From Zwartia panacis (lineage in GTDB: Bacteria > Pseudomonadota > Gammaproteobacteria > Burkholderiales > Burkholderiaceae_B): a stretch of DNA of 64,000 bases. Under the pieces are notes generated by a model, which was not told the origin of the DNA, made no database searches, and was given only the letters and a program-made list of their open reading frames with translations. Below, one piece after another: positions 9,363-19,626 of the stretch (position 1 is the stretch's first letter; each line of letters begins with the position of its first letter). The stretch is taken from NCBI RefSeq assembly GCF_030410395.1, contig NZ_JAUHHF010000012.1, positions 1-64,000 of the forward strand. Reading direction: 5' to 3'. Both the position numbers and the translations under genes were made by a program.

Positions 9363-10349
9363 ATGTCTCAGACCCGTAATATGTTGTTGACGCGAATTAA
9401 GAGTCTCTTAAAAAAAATCCCGTTTCTGATTGCTATTAAACGGCACCTCTGGCTGGGCACGTACAAGTTGGCGAAAATAGTCTTTGCCGTCCTCAGGTCA
9501 GCAATTTGGGCGCCGCTTTTTCGTACTCACACACTACGTGAATTGGTGTTCGACACAACACCGACTTCGGATTTGTTGTTGGCGAATACTGGAAAAGAGG
9601 TCTTTGTGATTTCAGCACAAGACCGATCCATCAGCAGAATGATCTATTCGCGAGGAGTCAAAGACTTTGAGAGCGTAGAGCGTGTCGTTAAACTACTGGC
9701 ACCAACACATCAAAAAAAGCTGCTTATTGATATTGGTGCCAATATTGGTACGATTTGCATACCCGCCGTGAAACGCGAGTTTTTTAAATATGCAATCGCA
9801 GTCGAGCCAGAGCCGTTCAATTTCTCTTTGCTACAAACCAATATCCACCTCAATGGATTGGCTAAAGAAATTACCACTCACAATATTGCGCTTGGAGAAA
9901 GTGCAAATCAAGAAATACTTTTTGAATTGTCAGAGACCAATTTCGGTGATCATCGGATACGAACTTCAGATAAAGCAGGACTCCATGGCGAAAGCACAAG
10001 AAAAACTGTTTCAGTAAAGTCTGAACGCTTTGACGATTTATTTCCTAACCTAGACCCAAATGAGACCTTGATTTGGATAGATACCCAAGGGTACGAGGGT
10101 TATATCTTAGCGGGGGCAAGTTTGAATTTAGTAAAGAATATTCCCCTTGTTGTCGAGTTTTGGCCTTATGGAATGAATCGAAGCGGCTCGTTTCCAGCAT
10201 TGAAAGCTTCTTTACTCGGCAAAGGATACACTTCATTTTATGATCTTGAGACCCAAGACGGTCCGTTGCCTTTGACAGAAGAAAACCTTCAGAATTTGTA
10301 TACCAAAATTGGTATCACGAGTGGCTTTACTGACCTGTTGATTATTTAA
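9363..10349 (+). CDS. FkbM family methyltransferase
   Basis: Methyltransferase of 328 residues. SAM motif I LIDIGANIGT lies at about 120-129, the acidic AVEPEPFNF follows, and DTQGYEGYILAGA, characteristic of FkbM enzymes, comes near 238-250. FkbM proteins usually O-methylate hydroxyls on sugars or secondary metabolites. An N-terminal segment rich in basic and hydrophobic residues (about 1-60) precedes the catalytic domain and may be membrane-associated. It begins four bases after the DUF6492 gene and lies two bases before the next, so co-expression is expected. Likely target: a sugar of the glycan made here (inference). Confidence 0.85.
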   Translation: MSQTRNMLLTRIKSLLKKIPFLIAIKRHLWLGTYKLAKIVFAVLRSAIWAPLFRTHTLRELVFDTTPTSDLLLANTGKEVFVISAQDRSISRMIYSRGVKDFESVERVVKLLAPTHQKKLLIDIGANIGTICIPAVKREFFKYAIAVEPEPFNFSLLQTNIHLNGLAKEITTHNIALGESANQEILFELSETNFGDHRIRTSDKAGLHGESTRKTVSVKSERFDDLFPNLDPNETLIWIDTQGYEGYILAGASLNLVKNIPLVVEFWPYGMNRSGSFPALKASLLGKGYTSFYDLETQDGPLPLTEENLQNLYTKIGITSGFTDLLII

Positions 10350-10351
10350 TC

Positions 10352-11389
10352 ATGCCACTAACTGACGCTTGCGCGATCGTTAAAGACGCCTCCGCTTTCA
10401 GCTTACCTAGCGATAAGACACCACCATTAGTTTTTGTTTGGCTGGGGGATAAGTTTCCTGGCTGGCTTTCTACTGCCTTAGCCATGAACAGTAAGCTTTG
10501 CGGAATCTCGTGCATTTTGATTTCGAGCAAATTGGCAGGACGTCTGCCGTCAGTTGAGCAGCAAATATTTATTGAAGATTTTTATACGCCACCGCGTGAA
10601 TTGAATGTACAAATGGGAAACGTGAGCCCAAAGTTTCGGGACGGCTTTTGGATTAAGACAACCGAGCGTTTTTTTGTCCTTGAACAATTTATGGACAAAT
10701 TCTCTTGCCCAGCCTTGTTTCACGCAGAACTCGACAATCTTATCTTTGATGTGTCGTCGCTGGCACCAAAATTAGACTCTTTCGGGAAAGGGGTCTTTTG
10801 TCCTCGCGACGCGTTGGATCGTGGCATTGCTTCACTTGTTTACATCAACGAAGTAGATGCCTTGAGAGATATGCTCTTACAGCTATCGCAGAACTCTACA
10901 CTTTTTGCGAACGACATGGTGCTCTTGGGTCACATGCTCCAATATTCAACTAAGTTTTTTTCGCTACCAACTGAGAATGCATTTAATAAAGGAACGTGCC
11001 CAGGCTGGTCTTCACTAAGCGTTGATAAGCTCGGGGGGATCTTTGATGCTGCTGCATTAGGTCAGTATCTTTTTGGAATTGATCCAAAAAATAGTGGCGT
11101 GTTTTTATTTAACTTTTTTGAAAACGAAAATAAGGGTTGCAACTTAAGTCAGCTTAAATTCACCCCAAAGTTTGCAGATCGTAAGTTTTCAATTACGAAC
11201 CGAGAGCACGATCTTACTTTTAATGTCTACAATCTACACATTCATAGCAAGCAGTTTTTGCAGTTACAAGACCCGGGACGCTTTAATGACGTATTAAAAA
11301 AGGCAAACATGGGCGAAAAAAGCCTGATAGCCATTAATATTTTGCAAAATAGACTGTTTAAATCAATCCAATCCAGACTAATGCGATAG
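10352..11389 (+). CDS. unrecognised protein, possibly GT-A-like glycosyltransferase
   Basis: I do not recognise this 345-residue protein. It starts with a plausible beta-strand/loop opening (LVFVWLGDKFPGWLST, about 27-42), then FWIKTTERFFVLEQFM and LFHAELDNLIFDV, where the E-x-D pair could be a metal site like the DxD of GT-A enzymes. The middle (FCPRDALDRGIASLVYIN) also resembles the acceptor side of such folds. There is no signal peptide or clear membrane helix. Its place between an FkbM methyltransferase and another methyltransferase in a tight operon suggests a glycosyltransferase or sugar-modifying enzyme. The E-x-D reading is a guess. Confidence 0.55.
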   Translation: MPLTDACAIVKDASAFSLPSDKTPPLVFVWLGDKFPGWLSTALAMNSKLCGISCILISSKLAGRLPSVEQQIFIEDFYTPPRELNVQMGNVSPKFRDGFWIKTTERFFVLEQFMDKFSCPALFHAELDNLIFDVSSLAPKLDSFGKGVFCPRDALDRGIASLVYINEVDALRDMLLQLSQNSTLFANDMVLLGHMLQYSTKFFSLPTENAFNKGTCPGWSSLSVDKLGGIFDAAALGQYLFGIDPKNSGVFLFNFFENENKGCNLSQLKFTPKFADRKFSITNREHDLTFNVYNLHIHSKQFLQLQDPGRFNDVLKKANMGEKSLIAINILQNRLFKSIQSRLMR

Positions 11390-11471
11390 GCAACTGGTCG
11401 TTTTCACAGTTATTGAGTTAACACTATTTCTTACTTCGAGATTTATTATATTTAAAGGTTTAACTTATTTA

Positions 11472-12221
11472 ATGAACTCAGTTGCCATAAAAATCCTCCG
11501 ACGTCTCGGTGTTCTTGGTATCACAGCGTCACTGTTGCGTGGCAGAGTTTCTATCTCAGGCAGGCTCAAGGCTGACACTTATCCAAACATCAATGCCTTA
11601 ATCGACGAGCATTTTACAAAGTTTTCGACTCCCGATCATCCTTGTAAAGCGACGCTGACCCTGGCACTAGAGCTGTTAAATGAACAACCTGCTTTGATTG
11701 CCGAAACGGGCTCATCTGCCTGGGGCACTAACAGCACATTGCTGCTTGATTCTTATTGCAACAGTTTTGGTGGAGCCTGCTACAGCGTCGACATTAGACT
11801 TGAACCAATGCTTCAGTTGCAATACATCACATCGAACCGAACACGTATGTACTGTGATGACTCGGTCGCATTTTTAAAAAACCTAACATTACCCAGCGAT
11901 AGTGCAAAGATTGATCTGCTTTACCTCGACTCTTGGGACGTAAATTGGGCTGACCCGATGCCCAGTGCCATTCATGGTCTTAATGAGTTTTTAGCCGCAA
12001 TGCCCAAACTGAAGCCAGGCTCACTCGTTCTGATTGATGACACGCCCAGGGATCTAGCGAATGCGACAAAAGCCCATCCAGGTGTCGCCAGAGATTTTCA
12101 AGCATTTTTCGATAGATTCGGATTTGCACCGGGCAAAGGTGCTCTCGTGAAGCAAATGATCCAATCAACGGGTCGCGGCGAGGTACTAGCCCACAAATAT
12201 CAACTTTTACTTCGACTATGA
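11472..12221 (+). CDS. class I SAM-dependent methyltransferase-like protein
   Basis: Protein of 249 residues with a SAM-binding core: AETGSSAWGTNS (motif I, about 77-88), CYSVDIR (acidic motif II), CDDSVAFL, and IDLLYLDSWDVNW with LVLIDDTP near the C terminus, as in Methyltransf_24/TylF-like enzymes. Motif I is degenerate compared with the classical E/DxGxGxG. The gene follows an 82-base gap after the preceding one and shares ATGA with the fucosyltransferase downstream, so the two are translationally coupled. No good ribosome site is visible. It likely modifies a sugar before or after fucosylation (inference). Confidence 0.65.
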   Translation: MNSVAIKILRRLGVLGITASLLRGRVSISGRLKADTYPNINALIDEHFTKFSTPDHPCKATLTLALELLNEQPALIAETGSSAWGTNSTLLLDSYCNSFGGACYSVDIRLEPMLQLQYITSNRTRMYCDDSVAFLKNLTLPSDSAKIDLLYLDSWDVNWADPMPSAIHGLNEFLAAMPKLKPGSLVLIDDTPRDLANATKAHPGVARDFQAFFDRFGFAPGKGALVKQMIQSTGRGEVLAHKYQLLLRL

Positions 12222-13102
12222 AGGTAATTCCTCGTATTCTTGGTGGGCTAGGTAACCAGCTGTTCTCTTATTGCGCAGCGCGGCGCTTAGCTCTCGCAAA
12301 TAACGCTGAGCTCGTGCTGGATAACGTAAGTGGATTTCGCTACGATCTCGAATATCAGCAGAAGTACCAGTTAGATCACTTTCATATACAGGCCCGTTGT
12401 GCCACTGCTGCCGAGCGACTTGAACCGTTCTCACGCATTCGCCGTTATATCAAGAGAAGAGTCAGTCGCAAATCTTCGTTTGAAGAGCGTCATTATATTC
12501 AACAAGAAAGTAACGATTTTGAACCTAGACTATTACAAGTGAAGTTGTCGAATACTGTTTACCTTGAGGGATACTGGCAAAGTGAGGGCTACTTCAAGGA
12601 TATTGAGCCAATCATTCGATCAGACCTGAAAATTATTTCGCCTAATGACTCTGTTAATTTGTGCATGGCAGCGCAAATACAAAACTGCGTTGCAGTAGCT
12701 GTTCACGTCAGATTTTTCGATGCTCCGACCAGTTTGAGCGGCAACAATGCACCTCATGAATACTACAACAAAGCAATTTCCATGATTGAGGCGTTTGTAC
12801 CGAATGCGCATTACTTTTTATTCTCTGACAATCCAACCGCGGCGCGAGCGTTGATCGCATTGCCCGATACAAAAATCACGCTCGTCGCACATAATCGCGG
12901 TGACGCTAACGCATATGCTGACCTATGGTTGATGTCGCTTTGCAAGCATTTCATTATCGCCAACAGCACTTTTAGTTGGTGGGGTGCCTGGCTCGCTGAG
13001 CACGAGAATAAAAAGATTTTTGCCCCAAGTTTACAAATTCGTGAGGGTAAAACTGCATGGGGGTTTAATGGACTGTTGCCAGCCAGCTGGATAAAAGTCT
13101 AG
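12218..13102 (+). CDS. alpha-1,2-fucosyltransferase-like enzyme (GT11)
   Basis: GT11 family protein of 294 residues. The N terminus carries GGLGNQLF (9-16), the GDP-fucose-binding motif I appears as HVRFFD (163-168, normally HxRRxD), and NSTFSWWGAWL (249-259) is the conserved C-terminal motif. GT11 enzymes add L-fucose from GDP-L-fucose, usually alpha-1,2 to galactose. The gene overlaps the methyltransferase-like gene by ATGA. A GDP-L-fucose synthase is encoded at 46512-47498, consistent with fucose in the glycan, but no GDP-mannose dehydratase is in the window. The second arginine of HxRRxD is Phe here, so donor specificity should be confirmed. Confidence 0.85.
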   Translation: MKVIPRILGGLGNQLFSYCAARRLALANNAELVLDNVSGFRYDLEYQQKYQLDHFHIQARCATAAERLEPFSRIRRYIKRRVSRKSSFEERHYIQQESNDFEPRLLQVKLSNTVYLEGYWQSEGYFKDIEPIIRSDLKIISPNDSVNLCMAAQIQNCVAVAVHVRFFDAPTSLSGNNAPHEYYNKAISMIEAFVPNAHYFLFSDNPTAARALIALPDTKITLVAHNRGDANAYADLWLMSLCKHFIIANSTFSWWGAWLAEHENKKIFAPSLQIREGKTAWGFNGLLPASWIKV

Positions 13103-13127
13103 GCCCTCTATCGAGTTACATATCATT

Positions 13128-14129
13128 ATGCCCAGAATCTCGATCATTATGGCGTGTCACAACGCTGAACAATTTGTTGGCGAAGCAATAGAGAGCGTTC
13201 TTTCTCAAACCTTTACCGATTTTGAATTGATATTTATCGACGACTGTTCGATAGATCAAAGTTTGGCGATTGCGCGCTCGGTTGCCAAAGGAGACGTTCG
13301 GGTAAAAATTCACGCGAACCTGCAAAACGTTGGCGCAAGTGCTACGCGAAACCTAGCGTTCGGTTTAGCTACAGGTGAGTGGTTGGCAGTTTTGGATGCT
13401 GACGACGTGTTTATGCCAACAAAGTTAGAAAAACAAATCGCTGCCATCGATAATGGCGATCCCCAACTGGTGTTGCTAGGCACAGGTTGCCACATCATTG
13501 ATCGAAATAACAAAATCCAATCAATCCATCTATATCCAACAAGTTCGGCAGCACTAAAAAATCGCCTGATTGGACACGTACCTTTTCCACCGCACTCGTC
13601 ACTCATGTACCGGGCTTCGACCGTCAAAGCGCTCCATGGATTTAATGTACGGTTTTCACATGCAGAGGACTTAGATCTTTGGCTTCGTTTACGCAATCAC
13701 GGGGCATTTGCCTGCCTCAAAGAGCCTCTAATTAAATATCGTATCCATGAAAATAATGCATCAAGCTTTGCTGAAAGAAAAGGCTATATTCATTTAGACT
13801 ACGCGACGGCAGCTAGCGTATGCGAATTACTCAGAAATCAAGGCCTGCTTGATCCATCCAGCTCGAAGGATGAAACTATTTGGAATGACTTTTTAGCGTA
13901 CATCAGCCATCAAGTTAAGCTTTCAAAAATGATTGAATATAGAGATTGGAAAAAATCATGGCGCTCTGCCGAGTCTATGTATAGACCAAAGTCAGTTCAA
14001 TACTTAAGTTTACTTAAACAAGCTTTGATTCATCCATTTAATATGTTGAGACTGATGCGGGAGCACATCGATGGCAATCAGGTCGCATCGACCAGTTTCA
14101 AAAACTGGGTACGCAAATCCCTGCAATGA
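13128..14129 (+). CDS. family 2 glycosyltransferase
   Basis: GT2 of 333 residues, GT-A fold. It opens with ISIIMACHNAEQFVGEAIES, then FIDDCSID (about 38-45) and the metal-binding VLDADDVF (about 87-94). The HAEDLDLWLRL block near 178-188 contains the usual catalytic acid (ED) of inverting enzymes. There is no membrane helix; the protein should be cytoplasmic at the inner membrane face. It closes the 8432-14129 plus-strand group; the 210-base spacer that follows separates it from the CDP-sugar operon. Acceptor and sugar unknown. Confidence 0.88.
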   Translation: MPRISIIMACHNAEQFVGEAIESVLSQTFTDFELIFIDDCSIDQSLAIARSVAKGDVRVKIHANLQNVGASATRNLAFGLATGEWLAVLDADDVFMPTKLEKQIAAIDNGDPQLVLLGTGCHIIDRNNKIQSIHLYPTSSAALKNRLIGHVPFPPHSSLMYRASTVKALHGFNVRFSHAEDLDLWLRLRNHGAFACLKEPLIKYRIHENNASSFAERKGYIHLDYATAASVCELLRNQGLLDPSSSKDETIWNDFLAYISHQVKLSKMIEYRDWKKSWRSAESMYRPKSVQYLSLLKQALIHPFNMLRLMREHIDGNQVASTSFKNWVRKSLQ

Positions 14130-14339
14130 GAGTCTTGCTCTTTAGTCAATATTTGGGCGAGAGAATCTAAAGGCGACCGGCAGTGTCAGGCGTATCGCCC
14201 TGCTGAGAGTTGTTGCAGGGGTTGTAAGCTGGAATTATCCTAAAAGCGATAGTAATCGTCCCTGAAAAAAGTTCGATGTTGAACTGGCTCTGCTCTGACT
14301 AGTTTTAACTCCCGCTAAGAAAGGGAAAATTTACTTACC

Positions 14340-15350
14340 ATGATTGATACAGAAAAATTTACGATTACTCTGAACAATGGTGTTGCATTCACCTGCAAGA
14401 AGAACGTTAGCCTTTTGGATGCCGCCGCTGCTGCTGGTGTGGCATTTCCGTATAGCTGTCGCACTGGAAGATGCAGCAGTTGTAAATGCAAAGTGCTTTC
14501 AGGTGATACAGATTGCTTAACTGCTGAGCTAGGGTTAACCGAACAGGAAGTATCAAGTGGTTGGGTCCTGGCTTGCGTCAGAACAGCACTCTCAGACCTG
14601 ATGCTTGTTGCGAATACCGTTGAGGATTTCGACATCCCAGCACCTCAGACCTTGCCTTGTCGAATCCATGATATTAAGAACTTGGCTCCGGACGTATTGA
14701 GTGTGAAATTAAGATTGCCACCATCTGCAGATTTCAAATTTCTCCCAGGGCAATACGTAGATGTCATCGGTCCCGGAGGTAAGCGCCGAAGTTATTCATT
14801 AGCAAACTCCTACGCAACTGACAAGATTCTTGAGTTACATATTCGGTCAGTGAATGATGGACTTTTTAGTGCTTATTGGTTTGAAACGGCGAAAGTTAAT
14901 GATCTCTTACGCCTTCATGGCCCATCAGGAACATTTTTTTTACGAGGAGTTAAGGGAAAGGAGCTTGTATTTTTGGCAACGGGAACGGGAATTGCACCCG
15001 TCACGTCGATTTTGGGAGGTTTATATGAGTTGCCCCCCGAAGATTGGCCAGAAACTGTGAGCGTTTACTGGGGAGGGCGATCCAGTGCTGACCTTTATTT
15101 TAATCTCGATTTTCAATTCAAATTAATTAGCTTTATCCCCGTTTTATCAAGACCTGAATCTTCTTGGGTAGGGGAAGTAGGATATGTTCAGGATGTATTG
15201 CTCAGTAAGCGTAGCGATCTATCTAATATGATGGTGTACGCATGTGGAAGTAACGCAATGATTAAATCAGCGGAAGCTAAACTTAGTGCAGCTGGCCTGC
15301 GTGAAGGATGTTTTATGTCGGATGCATTTGTGTGCTCAGCTAGGCCTTAA
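14340..15350 (+). CDS. ascD: CDP-6-deoxy-L-threo-D-glycero-4-hexulose-3-dehydrase reductase (E3)
   Basis: Iron-sulfur flavoprotein of 336 residues that passes electrons from NADH to the E1 dehydrase during C3 deoxygenation of CDP-sugars. The N terminus is a plant-type [2Fe-2S] ferredoxin with C40, C45, C48 and C79 in the canonical Cx4Cx2C...C spacing. It is followed by an FAD-binding RRSYS (149-153) and an NAD-binding ATGTGIAP (213-220). It is equivalent to AscD/DdhD/RfbI. It is the first gene of a seven-gene run on the plus strand whose next three genes complete the CDP-4-keto-3,6-dideoxyglucose pathway. An AAGGGA site lies 13 bases before the start, slightly far. Assignment is firm from motifs and context. 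Confidence 0.92.
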   Translation: MIDTEKFTITLNNGVAFTCKKNVSLLDAAAAAGVAFPYSCRTGRCSSCKCKVLSGDTDCLTAELGLTEQEVSSGWVLACVRTALSDLMLVANTVEDFDIPAPQTLPCRIHDIKNLAPDVLSVKLRLPPSADFKFLPGQYVDVIGPGGKRRSYSLANSYATDKILELHIRSVNDGLFSAYWFETAKVNDLLRLHGPSGTFFLRGVKGKELVFLATGTGIAPVTSILGGLYELPPEDWPETVSVYWGGRSSADLYFNLDFQFKLISFIPVLSRPESSWVGEVGYVQDVLLSKRSDLSNMMVYACGSNAMIKSAEAKLSAAGLREGCFMSDAFVCSARP

Positions 15351-15364
15351 TTCAAAGGATACTT

Positions 15365-16138
15365 ATGAAAGCTGTAATTCTTGCGGGCGGTCTTGGAACA
15401 AGATTAAGCGAAGAAACCTCTGCTCGCCCGAAGCCAATGGTTGAAATTGGCGGCAAGCCTATCCTTTGGCACATTATGAAAATGTACTCACAGCATGGGG
15501 TAAATGACTTCGTGATTTGCTGTGGTTATAAGGGATATGTAATAAAGGAATATTTTGCTAACTATTTTCTTCATACGTCCGATATAACCTTTGATATGCG
15601 TAACAATCGGATGGAAGTGCACCAAAAAAGAGCTGAACCTTGGAACATCACATTAGTCGATACAGGCGATGAATCGATGACTGGTGGACGTCTCCGCCGT
15701 GTGGCCGAATACGTTCGCGAAGATGACGCATTTTGTTTTACGTATGGCGATGGAGTAAGTGACGTTGACATCACTTCCTTAATTGGATTTCACAAGAATC
15801 ATGGAAAGTCAGCGACCTTAACTGCAACTTTTCCGCCGGGACGCTTCGGAGCATTGGATATCACTGATAACCAAGTTAAACGTTTTATGGAAAAACCGAA
15901 AGGTGATGGAGGCATGATCAATGGTGGCTTCTTCGTACTTTCACCTCGAGTATTAGATTATCTAGAGAACGATGCAACTGTTTGGGAGCAACAACCTCTC
16001 CAGCGCTTAGCAACTGGCGGAGAGCTGATGGCGTTTGAGCATCACGGCTTTTGGCAGCCTATGGATACCCTGCGAGATAAAACCTATTTGGAAGAACTTT
16101 GGGCTACTGGTAGTGCGCCATGGAAGACATGGGAATGA
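15365..16138 (+). CDS. rfbF: glucose-1-phosphate cytidylyltransferase
   Basis: Cytidylyltransferase of 257 residues that makes CDP-glucose from CTP and glucose-1-phosphate, the entry step to CDP-dideoxy sugars. It shows the nucleotidyltransferase signature [20 protein letters not shown] (6-25), [12 protein letters not shown] after it, and [11 protein letters not shown] further on. The length matches RfbF/DdhA/AscA. A good AAGGA site lies at 15355-15359. The coding sequence ends in an ATGA overlap with rfbG, so the two are translationally coupled. Cytoplasmic. Very confident. Confidence 0.95.
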   Translation: MKAVILAGGLGTRLSEETSARPKPMVEIGGKPILWHIMKMYSQHGVNDFVICCGYKGYVIKEYFANYFLHTSDITFDMRNNRMEVHQKRAEPWNITLVDTGDESMTGGRLRRVAEYVREDDAFCFTYGDGVSDVDITSLIGFHKNHGKSATLTATFPPGRFGALDITDNQVKRFMEKPKGDGGMINGGFFVLSPRVLDYLENDATVWEQQPLQRLATGGELMAFEHHGFWQPMDTLRDKTYLEELWATGSAPWKTWE

Positions 16139-17208
16139 ACATCGTTGCACAAACCGATCCAGCATTTTGGCGGGAAAAAAGGGTTTTATTAACTGGTCAT
16201 ACAGGCTTTAAAGGAAGTTGGTTGAGCCTATGGCTTCAATCCTTCGGAGTTATCTTGCGTGGCATTGCACTTCCACCTCCGACGGTTCCGTCACTCTTTG
16301 AATCCGCTCGAGTATACGAAGGAATGGAACATCGTATTGTTGATATACGTGATTTTTATGCTGTGAAGTCAGAGTTTGATGAGTTCAAACCTGAAATCGT
16401 GATTCATATGGCTGCTCAGCCGTTGGTGAGAACGTCCTATCAGCAGCCAATCGAGACCTATGCTACGAATGTGATGGGTACAGTACACGTCCTCGAGGCA
16501 GCACGACACTGCCGTTCCGTAAAAGCCATTGTCAACATCACTACAGATAAATGCTACGAGAACCGTGAATGGATATGGGGGTATCGCGAGAACGAGCCTA
16601 TGGGGGGGCATGATCCCTACTCAAGTAGCAAGGGATGCGCGGAGTTGATAAGCGGAGCCTACCGCAGTTCTTTCCTCAAGGATGCTGGCATTGCAATGGC
16701 CACTGCACGCGCAGGGAACGTAATTGGGGGGGGAGACTGGGCGGCTGATAGACTAGTGCCTGACATTCTGCTTTCACTCATTAAAAACGAGCCTGTATTA
16801 ATCCGTAATCCCCACGCTATTCGCCCCTGGCAGCACGTGCTTGAACCACTTTCCGGTTATTTACTGCTAGCAGAGCGACTTTACAGCGATGGGCAAAGAG
16901 ATGCAGAAGGTTGGAATTTTGGCCCTCTCGATGAGGACGCGCGTCCTGTTCAGTGGATTGTTGACTATCTTTGTGAAAAGTGGAGTAAAGATGCAACTTG
17001 GAAGCTACAACCTGGCGATCATCCTCATGAGGCGAACTTTCTGAAATTGGATATTTCAAAAGCTCGACAGCGTCTTCATTGGGCTCCTCGATGGTCACTT
17101 GAGGCCGCACTAGACCACATTATTGACTGGCAGCAAGCTTGGCTATCAAAGGATGATGTCCGCGCAGTTTGTCTCAATCAAATTTCACTTTACGGATCAA
17201 AGCAATGA
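16135..17208 (+). CDS. rfbG: CDP-glucose 4,6-dehydratase
   Basis: Extended SDR of 357 residues that converts CDP-glucose into CDP-4-keto-6-deoxyglucose. The NAD motif is GHTGFKG (21-27), TTDK lies at 136-139, and the catalytic pair is Tyr162 and Lys166 in YSSSK. Equivalent to RfbG/DdhB/AscB. The start at 16135 shares ATGA with the end of rfbF; an in-frame ATG five codons upstream is less likely. The end overlaps the start of rfbH by four bases. These unbroken overlaps show a single translationally coupled operon. Confidence 0.95.
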   Translation: MNIVAQTDPAFWREKRVLLTGHTGFKGSWLSLWLQSFGVILRGIALPPPTVPSLFESARVYEGMEHRIVDIRDFYAVKSEFDEFKPEIVIHMAAQPLVRTSYQQPIETYATNVMGTVHVLEAARHCRSVKAIVNITTDKCYENREWIWGYRENEPMGGHDPYSSSKGCAELISGAYRSSFLKDAGIAMATARAGNVIGGGDWAADRLVPDILLSLIKNEPVLIRNPHAIRPWQHVLEPLSGYLLLAERLYSDGQRDAEGWNFGPLDEDARPVQWIVDYLCEKWSKDATWKLQPGDHPHEANFLKLDISKARQRLHWAPRWSLEAALDHIIDWQQAWLSKDDVRAVCLNQISLYGSKQ

Positions 17209-18557
17209 CGACAACCTATGTGAACTTTCAGCCTCAGCTTGATAAGCTTCGTAACCAAATAACAGAGCTAGTTCAACAATACGCAGACATTGCTTACGCC
17301 CCTAAGACTTTCATCCCGGGAGAGAGCGTTGTGCCAGTATCTGGTAAGGTGATTGGCGCAAAAGAGCTGCAGCTTATGGTGGAAGCATCGCTAGACGGCT
17401 GGCTCACTACGGGTCGATTCAACGAAATGTTCGAGCAACGATTAGCAAAATTTTTAGGGATCAAGCACCTGATCACGGTCAATTCCGGCTCATCGGCTAA
17501 TCTTGTTGCTTTCTCTACGCTAACCAGCCCAAAGCTAGGCGATCGCGCGATTAAGCAAGGTGATGAAGTGATTGGCGTTGCCGCCGGCTTTCCTACAACA
17601 GTTAATCCAATCATTCAGTTCGGGGCAGTGCCTGTCTTCGTCGATGTGGAGCTGGGGACGCATAACATTGATGCAACCAAAATCGAAGCGGCTATCACAA
17701 AGAAAACCAAGGCTATTATGTTAGCCCATAGCCTCGGTAACCCGTTCAATTTAGATGTGGTCACTGCGCTCTGCAAAAAGCACAACCTGTGGTTGGTCGA
17801 AGACTGCTGTGATGCCTTGGGTGCGACTTACAATGGGCAATTGGTCGGAACCTTTGGAGATATTGCTACATTGAGTTTCTATCCCGCTCACCATATCACC
17901 ATGGGCGAAGGTGGGGCGGTGTTTACTAACAACGCCGAGTTGAAACTAATTGCAGAGTCTTTCCGGGATTGGGGTCGCGATTGTTACTGCCCACCAGGCA
18001 AGGATAACACCTGCAATAACCGCTTTTGTTGGACAAAGAAAGAACTGGGCGGAGACCTTCCTGACGGCTATGACCACAAATATACCTATAGTCATTTGGG
18101 TTACAACCTTAAAATTACCGATATGCAGGCGGCCTGTGCATTTGCTCAGATGGATCGGTTAGAAGAATTTATCTCAAAACGCCGCGCCAATTTCACTTAC
18201 CTCAAGAGTCGTCTGATCAATGTCGGGCAGTTCCTTCACCTCCCGGAAACCACCCCAAAAAGCGAACCGTCTTGGTTTGGTTTCCCGCTGGTGCTTAAGG
18301 AAACGGCGGGTGTAAAGCGAACTGATCTGATAAACTTTCTGGATCAGAATAAGATCGGGACTCGCCTTCTTTTCGCAGGCAATCTAACTAAACAACCCTA
18401 CATGGCAGGCCGCAACTTCCGTGTCAGCGGCGAGCTCACCAACACCGACATTGTTATGAATAACACCTTCTGGTTAGGGACCTTCCCTGGGTTGGATGAG
18501 CCACAGCTGGATTACATCGCGGATAAGCTGGAAGAGTTCTTCGGTTTGAACTTCTGA
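17205..18557 (+). CDS. rfbH: CDP-6-deoxy-D-xylo-4-hexulose-3-dehydrase (E1), PMP/iron-sulfur dehydrase
   Basis: DegT/DnrJ-fold enzyme of 450 residues that removes the C3 hydroxyl of CDP-4-keto-6-deoxyglucose with E3. In [14 protein letters not shown] the lysine that holds PLP in aminotransferases is replaced by histidine (H229/H230), the hallmark of E1. Cysteines at about 201-202, 260, 262, 270 and 275 can supply the [2Fe-2S] cluster. The start at 17205 shares ATGA with rfbG; the frame is open 12 codons further upstream. The product, CDP-4-keto-3,6-dideoxyglucose, is the branch point to abequose, paratose, tyvelose, ascarylose or yersiniose, and here probably feeds the next three genes. Confidence 0.95.
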   Translation: MTTTYVNFQPQLDKLRNQITELVQQYADIAYAPKTFIPGESVVPVSGKVIGAKELQLMVEASLDGWLTTGRFNEMFEQRLAKFLGIKHLITVNSGSSANLVAFSTLTSPKLGDRAIKQGDEVIGVAAGFPTTVNPIIQFGAVPVFVDVELGTHNIDATKIEAAITKKTKAIMLAHSLGNPFNLDVVTALCKKHNLWLVEDCCDALGATYNGQLVGTFGDIATLSFYPAHHITMGEGGAVFTNNAELKLIAESFRDWGRDCYCPPGKDNTCNNRFCWTKKELGGDLPDGYDHKYTYSHLGYNLKITDMQAACAFAQMDRLEEFISKRRANFTYLKSRLINVGQFLHLPETTPKSEPSWFGFPLVLKETAGVKRTDLINFLDQNKIGTRLLFAGNLTKQPYMAGRNFRVSGELTNTDIVMNNTFWLGTFPGLDEPQLDYIADKLEEFFGLNF

Positions 18558-18560
18558 ACC

Positions 18561-19625
18561 ATGAGCGATAATCTTTTTTGGTTACGCCTCCCTATTGACG
18601 ATCTCGACCGGGTTTTCAACGCAGTTGGTCCAAGGTGGGAGCGATTACGCGGCCAGCGATTGCTGCTGACTGGAGGCACGGGTTTCATCGGCAAGTGGCT
18701 ACTCGCGACTTTCCTGCACGCGAACCAAAAACTGGCTCTGTCAGCACACATAGTTGTGCTTAGCCGGCGGCCAAAGGCATTTCTTGAAGAATTCCCCGAG
18801 CTTCACGACTCCAATGATGTTACTTGGCTGAGCGGCGATGTGCGAGATCTCGCGCCCGATGCCCCCGGTGACTGCAACTTCGCCATTCATGCAGCTACGG
18901 ACGTCGCCACAACATGCACTCCGACCGATATCTTGGACTCCTGCATAGCTGGTACGCGCCGTGTTTTGGACTCGATGGTACGCGGCGCAACTGCGCGACG
19001 CCTACTGCTATTAAGTTCTGGAGCTATATACGGGCGCACACCACCTGAATTATCAGTCATTCCTGAAGAGTGGGCTGGAGCACCCGATCCACTGACGCCT
19101 GCTTCCGCTTACGGTGAGGGAAAGCGTATAAGTGAAATGCTTTGTGCAATGGCGGCTTCAGAGATACCAAATTTGGAGGTCTCGATAGCAAGGTGCTTCG
19201 CGTTCGTTGGGCCGTATCTGCCCCTCGATAAGCATTTTGCGATTGGTAACTTTATTAGTGCTGCATTGCGTGGAGAGGACATCCGCATTCAGGGTGACGG
19301 CACGCCACTGCGGACATATCTGTATGCGTCAGACCTTGCACACTGGCTATGGGTGATGCTATTCGACGCGCCGAGCGGCCGAGCCTTTAATGTCGGCGGT
19401 GTCGAAAGGCTATCGATTGGTGCTTTGGCGCATCGCGTCAACCGCACTTTGGGTAGCAATGTCGAGGTTCGGATTACTCAGACGCCCTGTCCAAGTATTG
19501 CGCCGCAGGCCTATGTGCCGTCGGTCGATCGAATTGCCGTCGAACTAGGTCTGGTCCCATCAGTTGGCTTAGACGATGCCATACTGCGCACGGCCCGTTG
19601 GGTCGGCCAAACCTCACGAGACTGA
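18561..19625 (+). CDS. NAD(P)-dependent SDR reductase/epimerase of the CDP-dideoxysugar operon
   Basis: Extended SDR of 354 residues with GGTGFIG (38-44), LSSG (151-154) and the catalytic Tyr184/Lys188 in YGEGK. About 35 residues precede the cofactor motif, and the C-terminal half is the usual substrate-binding domain. Its position after RfbH equals that of the last-step reductases (abequose or paratose synthase, or YerF of yersiniose). It starts three bases after rfbH and ends one base before the transketolase gene. The G+C of this and the next two genes is visibly higher (35 of 60 bases in 18601-18660) than that of neighbouring blocks, a sign of separate origin. It could reduce a C4 ketone or the ketone of an added side chain; the sequence alone cannot tell. 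Confidence 0.8.
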   Translation: MSDNLFWLRLPIDDLDRVFNAVGPRWERLRGQRLLLTGGTGFIGKWLLATFLHANQKLALSAHIVVLSRRPKAFLEEFPELHDSNDVTWLSGDVRDLAPDAPGDCNFAIHAATDVATTCTPTDILDSCIAGTRRVLDSMVRGATARRLLLLSSGAIYGRTPPELSVIPEEWAGAPDPLTPASAYGEGKRISEMLCAMAASEIPNLEVSIARCFAFVGPYLPLDKHFAIGNFISAALRGEDIRIQGDGTPLRTYLYASDLAHWLWVMLFDAPSGRAFNVGGVERLSIGALAHRVNRTLGSNVEVRITQTPCPSIAPQAYVPSVDRIAVELGLVPSVGLDDAILRTARWVGQTSRD

Positions 19626-19626
19626 T

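Noticed and set aside
14189-14199. GGCG/CGCC hairpin before the CDP-sugar operon, considered as an ops/JUMPstart or attenuator
   Set aside because: Four-base stem with a three-base loop, and it does not match the ops core GGCGGTAGC; I saw no ops element elsewhere, though I did not scan exhaustively.
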